Shown one piece after another: positions 16,795-23,893 of a DNA stretch of 30,024 bases. Origin of the DNA: JAIBBG01 sp043748015 (GTDB taxonomy: Bacteria > Bacteroidota > Bacteroidia > Flavobacteriales_D > Sanyastnellaceae); contig JAYTOA010000034.1 of NCBI GenBank assembly GCA_043748015.1, positions 1 to 30,024 on the forward strand. Reading direction: 5' to 3'. Positions within the stretch are counted from its first letter, which is position 1, and every line of letters begins with the position of its first letter. The notes below the pieces were generated by a model. That model worked only from the letters and a program-made list of their open reading frames with translations. It had not been told where the DNA came from and did no database searches. The position numbers and the translations under genes were made by a program.

Positions 16795-18573
16795 ATGGAT
16801 CAAGTCAAAGACACGGCAAAAGGCGCGTTAGGAACACTGGTGGTTGTATTCTTCTTCTGGGGTTTTATAGCGGCAGGAAACAGCGTTTTCATTCCATTTT
16901 GTAAACACTATTTTCATCTGGATCAATTTCAAAGTCAGTTGATAGATTTTGCCTTTTATCTCGCATACTATTTGGGTGCGCTGATACTTTTTGTTTACAG
17001 CGATCTCACGAATCGGGATCTGGTGGGTAAATGGGGATACAAGAAAAGTATTGTTTACGGTTTGCTATTTTCAGCTCTTGGTGCTTCCGCAATGATTCTC
17101 GCGGTAAATGGCAACAGTTTCGTTGGTATGCTCATCGGACTCTTCATCGTTGCGCTGGGTTTTTCGCTTCAACAGACAGCCGCGCAACCGCTCATCATTT
17201 CGTTGGGTGATCCGGCAACCGGAAACACACGTGTCAACCTTGGTGGTGGTGTCAACTCTTTTGGAACGACCATTGGTCCATTGGTAGTGACTCTTGCTTT
17301 GTTTGGTTCAGCTCGCGCTGTGAGTGATGCTGAGATCAATGGACTTCCTCTCGGTAAAGTAATCGGTCTCTATGTATTCGTCGGATTGCTTTTCGTTGCT
17401 GCTGCTGCTTTATTCGGTTTTTCTAAAAAAGTTCCCGCAGGCATTAATACTGAGAAGCCCGAACCTGCGCGCAAAGCAATGGGAAGCATGTTGATCATTA
17501 CCGGATTGCTCGTGATGGTTTTCGTTCCTGTTTTTTCAAGCTATCGTTCTGTCGAGGCAAAGCAAATCGCTATGCTTGAAGAGAAGTCTTCAAGTGCTTC
17601 GTCGGAACTTGTCATCTTAAACGCAGCAGAAAATGTTGATGCCGATGCGGTTTCTTCGATGAAGATTATAGTTGCAGACTATGAAAATCAAATAGCCGTC
17701 ATCAGACAGCCATTGGAGAAAACAAGATTGATGTGGTTGCTCGCAGCATTGGCAATTATCGTATTTGCTTTGCCTTTAAACAATGTGCTTGCCAAAAGAA
17801 AGGGCGAGGGTTGGGGCGCAATGAAATATCCACAGCTTGTGTTGGGAATGCTCGCCATATTTATTTATGTAGGTGTGGAAGTCGCCATGGGAAGTAATCT
17901 CGCCGAACTCTTGAAGCAAAAACAATTTGGCGGATATCAATCTTCGGAGACAGCTCCATTCATCGCCATGTTCTGGGGAAGCCTTATGATCGGTAGATGG
18001 ACAGGTGCCATCGGTGCTTTTGATTTTGCAAGAAAGACAAAAGTGATTTTGAAGTTTGTGGTTCCATTTGTAGCCTTGATAGTCGTTTTGTTTTTTACTT
18101 GGTTGTCCGGTCATAACGTTGAACCACTTAAATGGTATTTCATCTGCGTGGCAGTCCAAATGTTTGCAGCATATATAAGTGATGATAAACCTGCAAGATC
18201 ACTTCTTGTTTTCGGCATCATGGGAATGCTTGCCCTTACATTGAGTTTGTTTACGACTGGAATGGTTGCGGTTTATGCAGTGCTTAGCGGCGGACTTGCA
18301 TGCTCCATCATGTGGCCTTCAATTTTTACGCTTGCCATTTCCGGACTTGGTAAATACACTTCGCAAGGTTCAGCTTTTCTTATCATGATGATACTCGGCG
18401 GGTCAATTATTCCGCCAATTCAAGGCAAGCTCGCCGACATCATAGGTATTCACGCGTCATATGGAATTGCCGTAGTTTGTTTTGCCTATCTTACTTGGTT
18501 CGCATATCGTGTGCGTCGCATTTTGCGTGCGCAGGGTATTGAAGCAGATAAAGAAGTTGCTGCATCACATTGA
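16795..18573 (+). CDS. FucP-like sugar MFS transporter with a helical insertion
   Basis: A 592-residue inner-membrane transporter. Family signs are FFFWGFIAAGNSVFIPF (19-35), GYKKSIVYGLLFSALGA (81-97), LQQTAAQPLIISLGDP (125-140), VNLGGGVNSFGTTIGPL (147-163) and IYVGVEVAMGSNLAELL (357-373), as in the fucose/glucose/galactose proton symporters. It is much longer than the ~430 residues usual for FucP. About 110 residues (226-335) inserted between the two halves hold a membrane helix (232-248), a polar helical stretch with coiled-coil character (250-310), and another helix (312-330). The gene precedes pfkA by 151 bp and probably feeds the glycolytic cluster, possibly importing glucose or maltose, but the sugar cannot be named from sequence. 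Confidence 0.9.
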   Translation: MDQVKDTAKGALGTLVVVFFFWGFIAAGNSVFIPFCKHYFHLDQFQSQLIDFAFYLAYYLGALILFVYSDLTNRDLVGKWGYKKSIVYGLLFSALGASAMILAVNGNSFVGMLIGLFIVALGFSLQQTAAQPLIISLGDPATGNTRVNLGGGVNSFGTTIGPLVVTLALFGSARAVSDAEINGLPLGKVIGLYVFVGLLFVAAAALFGFSKKVPAGINTEKPEPARKAMGSMLIITGLLVMVFVPVFSSYRSVEAKQIAMLEEKSSSASSELVILNAAENVDADAVSSMKIIVADYENQIAVIRQPLEKTRLMWLLAALAIIVFALPLNNVLAKRKGEGWGAMKYPQLVLGMLAIFIYVGVEVAMGSNLAELLKQKQFGGYQSSETAPFIAMFWGSLMIGRWTGAIGAFDFARKTKVILKFVVPFVALIVVLFFTWLSGHNVEPLKWYFICVAVQMFAAYISDDKPARSLLVFGIMGMLALTLSLFTTGMVAVYAVLSGGLACSIMWPSIFTLAISGLGKYTSQGSAFLIMMILGGSIIPPIQGKLADIIGIHASYGIAVVCFAYLTWFAYRVRRILRAQGIEADKEVAASH

Positions 18574-18628
18574 TTTTTTCGCTATTCACATGAAAATGTG
18601 GGGAATGGATTGGCCAATTGAGAAAAGA

Positions 18629-18661
18629 ACATACTTAGTGTACAAAATACACTTACCTTTG
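18629..18661 (+). promoter_or_regulatory. Candidate operator and -7 box upstream of pfkA
   Basis: The palindrome AGTGTA-CAAAA-TACACT (18637-18653) lies in the longer context ACATACTT-A-GTGTA ... TACACTT-A-CC. A Bacteroidota-type -7 box, TACCTTTG (18654-18661), follows at once, and the pfkA ATG is 64 bp further on. The same context recurs before the GH65 gene (25942-25970). The overlap of palindrome and promoter fits repression. A good -33 TTTG element is not visible. Confidence 0.6.
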
Positions 18662-18724
18662 CCCGATATATTGGAAAGGCGAAAATCTGATTGAAGTGAA
18701 ATTCGTTTTAAGACAAAGTTGAAA

Positions 18725-19693
18725 ATGAAAATCGGAGTACTTACAAGTGGAGGCGATGCACCCGGAATGAATGCCGCCATCAGGGCTGTGGTGCGAACAT
18801 GCGTTTATCGCAATATCGAGGTCGAAGGAATTTTCCAGGGATATCAAGGAATGATTGACGGTGACTTTAAGAAATTGAATGAGCGTTCTGTTGCGCGAAT
18901 ACTAGGTCGCGGCGGTACAATACTAAAGAGTTCGCGTTGCATGGATTTCATGGAAAAAGCCGGTCGACAGCGCGCTTATGACAACATGAAGAAGCACAAT
19001 GTTGATGCGTTGATTGCCATCGGTGGCAACGGAACGTTCACAGGCGCACATATTTTTTATCAGGAATTTGGTATTCCAGTGATGGGAGTTCCGGGATCCA
19101 TCGACAACGATCTTTTCGGATCTGATCATTGCATTGGATTCGACACTGCGACAAATACTGTTGTGGATGCGGTAGATAAAATAAGAGATACTGCAACATC
19201 TCACAATAGATTGTTCTTTGTGGAAGTAATGGGACGCGATAGCGGGTTCATTGCGTTGAAAGCAGGTATCGCAACAGGTGCCATCGCCATTGTATTACCA
19301 GAAGATGAAATGAGTATCGACGATCTCGTTCAAACTTTGAAAGCAAGTGAAGAAAGCGGTAAATCAAGTTCGATCGTCATCGTTGCGGAAGGTACTAAAA
19401 GCGGTGGTGCTTATAAGATTGCTCAAGAAGTAACCGAAAGGTATAGCGAATATGAAACGCGTGTTTCAGTTCTTGGTCACTTGCAACGAGGCGGGGCGCC
19501 TTCATGTTATGATCGCGTAATGGCTTCGCGTATGGGTGTTGCTGCCGTTGAAGGTTTGCTGGAAGGAAGAAAAGATGTGATGATTGGTATCGTGAATGAT
19601 CGCGAAACTTATACTCCATTGGCTGATGCCATAGGGCAAAGACATTTACCCAATCGAGATGAGTTGCGCATTGCAAGAATACTCTCGATATAA
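18725..19693 (+). CDS. pfkA: 6-phosphofructokinase
   Basis: 322 residues from the ATG at 18725 (MKIGVLTSGGDAPGMNAAI); a TTG two codons earlier is not needed. The order of motifs is that of bacterial ATP-PFK: GGDAPGMN (9-16), GRGGTILKSSR (61-71), AIGGNGTFTGA (98-108), PGSIDND (123-129, catalytic base D127), DTATSHNRLFFVEVMGRDSG, VLGHLQRGGAPSCYDR. It phosphorylates fructose 6-phosphate in glycolysis. Gly at residue 103 (GGNG) favours ATP over pyrophosphate. The usual GGDG Asp that binds Mg-ATP is Asn here (N102), and the usual T of PGTIDND is S125. It opens a plus-strand cluster with gapA, a sugar kinase, an MGS-like gene and pgmB, and has a candidate operator upstream. Confidence 0.95.
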   Translation: MKIGVLTSGGDAPGMNAAIRAVVRTCVYRNIEVEGIFQGYQGMIDGDFKKLNERSVARILGRGGTILKSSRCMDFMEKAGRQRAYDNMKKHNVDALIAIGGNGTFTGAHIFYQEFGIPVMGVPGSIDNDLFGSDHCIGFDTATNTVVDAVDKIRDTATSHNRLFFVEVMGRDSGFIALKAGIATGAIAIVLPEDEMSIDDLVQTLKASEESGKSSSIVIVAEGTKSGGAYKIAQEVTERYSEYETRVSVLGHLQRGGAPSCYDRVMASRMGVAAVEGLLEGRKDVMIGIVNDRETYTPLADAIGQRHLPNRDELRIARILSI

Positions 19694-19749
19694 AAATAAT
19701 GCTTGACCAGTTGAAAGGTCAGCAATTGAATTAAAAAGTAATAGCAATA

Positions 19750-20736
19750 ATGAAAAAAGTAGCAATCAACGGTTTCGGAAGAATCGGTAGAATGTGTTTC
19801 CGCAGCCTCATGCTGAAAGGTGAAGTTGAAATTGTCGCCATCAATGATCTCACAGACGTGAAGACACTCGCGCATTTACTGAAGTATGATAGTGTCCATG
19901 GACGCTTCTCCATGAAAGTTGAAGCTACTTCCGACAGTATTGTCGTGAATGGAAAAGCAGTGAAAGTGTATGCGCAGAAAGATCCGGGATTGTTGCCTTG
20001 GAAGGATCACGGCGTAGATGTGGTGATTGAGTCTACCGGCTTTTTCACGGATAAGGAAAGTGCATCAAAACATATCACTGCAGGTGCGAAAAAAGTAATC
20101 ATCAGCGCACCTGCATCAGGTGGAATAAAGACGATTGTACTGGGTGTGAATGACAATGAGATGGTTGCAGAAGACGTCATCATCAGCAATGCATCATGCA
20201 CAACAAATTGTCTTGCTCCGATGGCAAAAGTGTTGAACGACGCATTTGGAATTGAGAAAGGTTATATCACCACCATTCATGCATACACAGCTGACCAACG
20301 TCTACAGGATGCGCCGCACAAAGATTTGCGCAGAGCGCGTGCAGCAGCGTTGAGCATGGTTCCAACTTCTACCGGTGCTGCAAAGGCAGTTGGTGAAGTA
20401 CTTCCAACTTTGAAAGGAAAACTCGATGGTGTTGCTGTGCGTGTACCAACACCGGACGGATCTCTTACGGATCTTGTTGCAATTCTCAGTCGCGATGTGA
20501 CAGTCGAAGAAGTGAACGCGGCCATGAAAAAGGCATCGGAAACTACGATGAAAGGTATTCTTGAGTATTGCACAGATCCAATAGTTTCAGTGGATATCGT
20601 GGGCAATGTGCACTCATGCATTTTTGATGCTGAGCTAACCTCTGCCAATGGCAACCTTGTGAAGGTGATGGGATGGTATGATAACGAGGCAGGATACTCC
20701 GAAAGGGTTTGTGACCTTGTTTTGAAGATAAAGTAA
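19750..20736 (+). CDS. gapA: Glyceraldehyde-3-phosphate dehydrogenase, type I
   Basis: A 328-residue protein with the complete GAPDH pattern: INGFGRIGRMCFRSL (6-20), AINDLTD with D33 (NAD preference), LLKYDSVHGRF (43-53), the catalytic SNASCTTNCLAP with C150, H177 in TTIHAYTADQ, RARAAALSMVPTSTGAAKAV, and WYDNEAGYS near the end. It oxidises glyceraldehyde 3-phosphate to 1,3-bisphosphoglycerate. It lies 56 bp after pfkA, and its presence in a sugar-responsive cluster suggests a catabolic (NAD-dependent) enzyme. The intergenic stretch carries a small TGACC/GGTCA inverted repeat but no convincing terminator. Confidence 0.97.
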   Translation: MKKVAINGFGRIGRMCFRSLMLKGEVEIVAINDLTDVKTLAHLLKYDSVHGRFSMKVEATSDSIVVNGKAVKVYAQKDPGLLPWKDHGVDVVIESTGFFTDKESASKHITAGAKKVIISAPASGGIKTIVLGVNDNEMVAEDVIISNASCTTNCLAPMAKVLNDAFGIEKGYITTIHAYTADQRLQDAPHKDLRRARAAALSMVPTSTGAAKAVGEVLPTLKGKLDGVAVRVPTPDGSLTDLVAILSRDVTVEEVNAAMKKASETTMKGILEYCTDPIVSVDIVGNVHSCIFDAELTSANGNLVKVMGWYDNEAGYSERVCDLVLKIK

Positions 20737-20840
20737 TGATACTTCTGATTGCCGTGGGCGATTGGAATCCTCCGTCTGTTATGCGGTAAATGACACAGCA
20801 AAAAATGACGAAGATGACGAACGACAACAACATTAAGAAA

Positions 20841-21707
20841 ATGATACTTATAGTAGACAGCGGATCGACAAAAAGCGATTGGGCATTGATTGATGAGAAG
20901 GGAAAGTTGCTCGGGGAATTTGAAACGATGGGTTTGAATCCATACTTCCATAGTCCGGAGGTTACGGAGAAAGCCATTCGGGAGAATGAATCACTCAGTG
21001 CCATAGCAACTAAAGTGAATCATATTTTTTTCTATGGCGCAGGAAGCAGTACCAAAGAAATGTGTGGCATCATGCACAATGGATTATCGCGCGTTTTCAC
21101 CAATGCAGAAATTCTTGTTGATCACGACCAGCTTGGTTCAGCCATGGCTGCCTATGACGGAGAACCATGCATTGCATGCATACTCGGCACGGGTAGCAAC
21201 TCATGTTTTTTCGACGGCGAAAATGTCATGGAAGTGATTCCATCTCTCGCTTACATCCTCGGCGATGAAGCCAGCGGAAGTTATTATGGAAAAATTTTAT
21301 TGCAAGAATATTTTTACAAAAAGCTTCCTGAAGATCTGCGCATGTCATTTGAGGAAAAATATGCTCCGACGAAAGACGAAATCATCAACAAGATTTATCG
21401 TGAACCAAACGCCAATGTTTATCTCGCATCGTTCATGAAGTTTATCGGTGAGCATCATGATCATCCGCATGTTCAGAACTGGATCATCAAAGGCATGATT
21501 CACTTTATCAATATTCATGTGAAGTGCTTTCCACAGTACAAAGAAGTTCCGACGCACTTCATCGGAAGTATTGGCAATTATTTTTCCGATTGTCTTGAGC
21601 GTGCCGCGCAAGAAACCGGTATCAAACTGGGTCGCATCATCCATAAACCTATCGATGCGCTTGTAGCTTATCACGTGAGATATAAACTACCTGCGTTGGT
21701 GGGTTGA
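20841..21707 (+). CDS. BadF/BadG-type ATPase, probable N-acetylglucosamine/glucosamine kinase
   Basis: About 288 residues from the ATG at 20841 (MILIVDSGSTKSDWALID); upstream ATGs at 20790, 20805 and 20814 would add a polar leader of up to 17 residues. ASKHA-fold phosphate-binding motifs are visible: DSGSTKSDW (6-14), a second FFYGAGSSTKEM, EILVDHDQLGSAMAAYDG, CILGTGSNSCFFDG and LGDEASGSYYG. These match the BadF/BadG/BcrA family as represented by eukaryote-like GlcNAc kinases in Bacteroidota. It probably phosphorylates an amino sugar or hexose entering glycolysis. It is the third gene of the pfkA cluster, about 100 bp after gapA. Substrate specificity is not readable from the sequence. Confidence 0.85.
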   Translation: MILIVDSGSTKSDWALIDEKGKLLGEFETMGLNPYFHSPEVTEKAIRENESLSAIATKVNHIFFYGAGSSTKEMCGIMHNGLSRVFTNAEILVDHDQLGSAMAAYDGEPCIACILGTGSNSCFFDGENVMEVIPSLAYILGDEASGSYYGKILLQEYFYKKLPEDLRMSFEEKYAPTKDEIINKIYREPNANVYLASFMKFIGEHHDHPHVQNWIIKGMIHFINIHVKCFPQYKEVPTHFIGSIGNYFSDCLERAAQETGIKLGRIIHKPIDALVAYHVRYKLPALVG

Positions 21708-21755
21708 TATCCTTCGTAGATTGACCTTTAATTGCTGATGTAAAATTGCCCTACA

Positions 21756-22154
21756 ATGGATAAAAAAATATGCGTCATAGCGCATGACAAGATGAAGCCG
21801 ACACTGGTTTCATTCCTCAAAGAGCGCCAGGATTGGTTGTGGGGAAGGAAACTCATCGCTACCGGTCTGACCGCATCATTCGTTGAGCGTGAAGCATTGA
21901 AAGTAGAGATGGAACACGTGCATCCCGGTCGTCAGGGCGGCTATAAAGAGATCACTGAGAGAGTCAATAACGGCGATATCGGGCTTGTGATATTTTTTCG
22001 CGATCCGGAAATTATTCAGGATTATGAAGCCGATATGATTGCATTGGTGAAGGCGTGCATAAAGCACAATATTCCATTGGCTTCGAATCCAGCGAGTGCC
22101 GAGTTGCTCATCATCGGGATGATCCGAATGGAAGCATCTGTCAGGAAGAATTAA
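21756..22154 (+). CDS. Methylglyoxal synthase-like protein lacking the catalytic Asp
   Basis: 132 residues, the length of MgsA, with the MGS fold: ICVIAHDKMKPTLVSFL (5-21), LIATGLTASFVERE (33-46), DIGLVIFFRDPEI (74-86) and NIPLASNPASAELLI (105-119). Active MgsA has S-G-P-x-G-G-D-x-Q, with the Asp as catalytic base, and a later P-H-x-x-D. Here the first reads HPGRQGGYKE (56-65), so the Asp is Tyr63. The second reads DYEAD (89-93), with the His lost and D93 kept. Methylglyoxal synthase drains dihydroxyacetone phosphate; with these changes activity is doubtful, and the protein may instead bind a phosphate ligand as a sensor. It is encoded 48 bp after the sugar kinase and 45 bp before pgmB. Confidence 0.8.
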   Translation: MDKKICVIAHDKMKPTLVSFLKERQDWLWGRKLIATGLTASFVEREALKVEMEHVHPGRQGGYKEITERVNNGDIGLVIFFRDPEIIQDYEADMIALVKACIKHNIPLASNPASAELLIIGMIRMEASVRKN

Positions 22155-22199
22155 GAAGATTTTTTTCAAAGGCTTAAAATTCAAAAAGAATCATTGCGA

Positions 22200-22865
22200 A
22201 TGATCAAAGCATGTTTATTTGATATGGATGGTGTCATCGTTGACACTGCAAAATTTCACTTCAAGGCTTGGCATCGCCTTGCAGATTCACTCAGTATAGA
22301 ATTTACCGAAAAAGAAAATGAAGAGTTGAAAGGTATCAGCCGCGTGGACTCATTGGAGAAGATTCTTGCTTGGGGACATCTTGTGTTGAACAATCAGAAG
22401 AAGATTGAATTGATGGAGTTGAAGAACAAGTGGTTCCTGGAATATGTGGAGGAAGTAGATCCTTCGGACATGCTTCCCGGCGTGATGGATTTCATTACTG
22501 AACTTCACAAAGCCGGTATCAAAATAGGACTCGGTTCATCATCAAAAAACGCTATTCATTTGCTCGAAAAAATGGGAATTCTCTCTTATTTCGAAACCAT
22601 CATCGACGGCAACAAGATTCACATGTCAAAACCACATCCGGAAGTATTTGAACGAGGCGCATCGGAGTTGGGAATAGAACCAATGGAGATCGTTGTTTTC
22701 GAAGATGCTATGAGTGGAGTTGAAGCCGCAATCGCGGGAGGATTTTATTGCATTGCTCTGGGTGATCCAAGTATTCTGGGCAAGGCACATGCTGTGATTC
22801 CATCACTCGAAGGCATGACAATTCTCAAAATGAATGAGCTCATTCGACCGTTTTTGATGAATTGA
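22200..22865 (+). CDS. pgmB: Beta-phosphoglucomutase
   Basis: 221 residues from the ATG at 22200 (MIKACLFDMDGVIVDTA). HAD-family motifs: D8 nucleophile and D10 acid/base in FDMDG, LGSSSKNA (motif II), SKPHPEVFERGA (motif III Lys) and VFEDAMSGVEAAIAGG (motif IV). The cap signature HFKAWHRLA and LKGISRVDSLEKIL are specific for beta-PGM rather than phosphoglycolate phosphatase. It converts beta-glucose 1-phosphate to glucose 6-phosphate. The expected source of that substrate, a GH65 phosphorylase, is encoded about 3.2 kb downstream. It ends the pfkA cluster. No T-rich hairpin follows directly, but a large inverted-repeat element begins about 30 bp after its stop. Confidence 0.95.
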   Translation: MIKACLFDMDGVIVDTAKFHFKAWHRLADSLSIEFTEKENEELKGISRVDSLEKILAWGHLVLNNQKKIELMELKNKWFLEYVEEVDPSDMLPGVMDFITELHKAGIKIGLGSSSKNAIHLLEKMGILSYFETIIDGNKIHMSKPHPEVFERGASELGIEPMEIVVFEDAMSGVEAAIAGGFYCIALGDPSILGKAHAVIPSLEGMTILKMNELIRPFLMN

Positions 22866-22896
22866 GTTTTGAATAAATTTACACTTTAGTCACTCA

Positions 22897-23037
22897 AAGG
22901 ACATTCCTCGCTGCGCTTTGGAATGACAGCTTTTGGCGTGTGGAGGAGGGGCGGATGGGCGCACGAAGCGCGCCCATCCGCCCCTCTCGTTGACGAGATC
23001 GATTGTCATTCCGATGCGAAGCGAGGAATCTCCCTTG
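22897..23037. repeat. Nested inverted-repeat element (REP/MITE-like)
   Basis: The outer arms are imperfect inverted copies: 22897-22929 (core ATTCCTCGCTGCGC, GGAATGACA) and 23004-23037 (TGTCATTCC, GCGAAGCGAGGAAT). Inside is a perfect 17-bp GC-rich stem (22946-22962 with 22970-22986) around the 7-base loop ACGAAGC. The GC content is far above that of the neighbouring DNA. It lies between the convergent pgmB and TfoX-domain genes, where such non-coding repeats collect, and could stop transcription from both sides. No second copy is present in the window, so dispersal in the genome is inferred from its structure. Confidence 0.75.
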
Positions 23038-23133
23038 TCCATCGAATGTCTGCCGCCCGTACTTTTCCTGCAATGAAAATTACCAAAGTATAGATTCGGA
23101 GTTACATCTTTTGCACGTTTGATTTTTTCGAAA

Positions 23134-23799
23134 CTATCTTTTCGCAGCACCCTTCTTCGCCATAGTCTTCTTCGCTGCAACCTCTTTCGCAACGGATTTA
23201 TTCGCGGCTGCTTTTTTCGCAACAGACTTTTTCGCATCAACTTTCTTCGCATCGAATTTTTTCGCGGATGCTTTTTTTACAATCGTTTTTTTAGCAACAG
23301 TCTTTTTCACTGTACCTTTCTTCACAACAGATTTTTTTGTCGCAGTCTTTTTCGCTATTACTTTCTTCGCCAATTCTTTCTTTATAACTGCCTTTTTCGG
23401 AGCAGCTTTTTTAGTAGGACTTTTCACCGCCACCACTTTCTTTTTCGTGCTTTTTTTCTCACCCGCTTTCTTCTCTGGCATCATAGCATTGTACTTCAAA
23501 CAGAGTTCAATCCAGCCATGCAGATCACTGTCAGCAGTTGATCCTTCTTCTGTGATGAACAGAAATCCGGGCATGGGTCCGTGGCCATATTCCATAGGGC
23601 GAGCGCCCGGTTTCTTGATGGCTTTGGCATGTTCATCAGGATGAATGCGCACCATGAGTTCACCTTTGTTGGTGACACCCACACACATGTTGCCGCGAAT
23701 CATAAAAGCTACGCCACCGAACATGCGTTTCTCTTCATTTTTTACTTTTCGTGCGAGAAAATGATCTCGCATGCGGGCTATGAGTGCTTCGTTTATCAT
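23134..23799 (-). CDS. TfoX N-terminal domain protein with histone H1-like Lys/Ala tail
   Basis: 221 residues from the ATG at 23799 (MINEALIARMRDHFL). Residues 1-105 match the TfoX/Sxy N-terminal domain: EEKRMFGGVAFMIRGNMCVGV (22-42), LMVRIHPDE (48-56), RPMEYGHGPMPGFLFI (67-82) and DLHGWIELCLKYN (92-104). From about residue 108 to the end the protein is almost only Lys, Ala, Val and Thr in AKK/VKK-type units, like bacterial histone H1-like proteins; this should be a disordered, strongly basic, nucleic-acid-binding tail. At DNA level the tail is a degenerate array of TTTTTCGC-like units (about 23140-23470). Stand-alone TfoX-N proteins have no firm function. The gene is divergent from fadH with 94 bp between starts. 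Confidence 0.85.
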   Translation of the reverse strand: MINEALIARMRDHFLARKVKNEEKRMFGGVAFMIRGNMCVGVTNKGELMVRIHPDEHAKAIKKPGARPMEYGHGPMPGFLFITEEGSTADSDLHGWIELCLKYNAMMPEKKAGEKKSTKKKVVAVKSPTKKAAPKKAVIKKELAKKVIAKKTATKKSVVKKGTVKKTVAKKTIVKKASAKKFDAKKVDAKKSVAKKAAANKSVAKEVAAKKTMAKKGAAKR

Positions 23800-23893
23800 G
23801 GTGTGTGAATTAGTTAGCGCAAAGATGGAAAATTCATCGTCACAGATCATGAAGTCACCTCAATTCTACTTTATTATTACACTTTATACTCCT

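Noticed and set aside
20277..20951. Minus-strand frame of 224 codons over gapA
   Set aside because: It is a shadow of gapA, whose motifs are complete on the plus strand.
22880..22888. TACACTTTA half-site, also present at 23878-23886 before fadH
   Set aside because: It matches only one arm of the pfkA/GH65 operator; the GTGTA arm is missing, so it is probably chance in AT-rich DNA.
22890..23252. Minus-strand Arg/Lys-rich frame
   Set aside because: It is an out-of-frame reading of the same tail repeats running into the inverted-repeat element.
23119..23541. Long plus-strand frame rich in Phe, Leu and Arg
   Set aside because: It is the complement of the Lys/Ala tail repeats of the TfoX-domain gene; the composition is a mirror effect.
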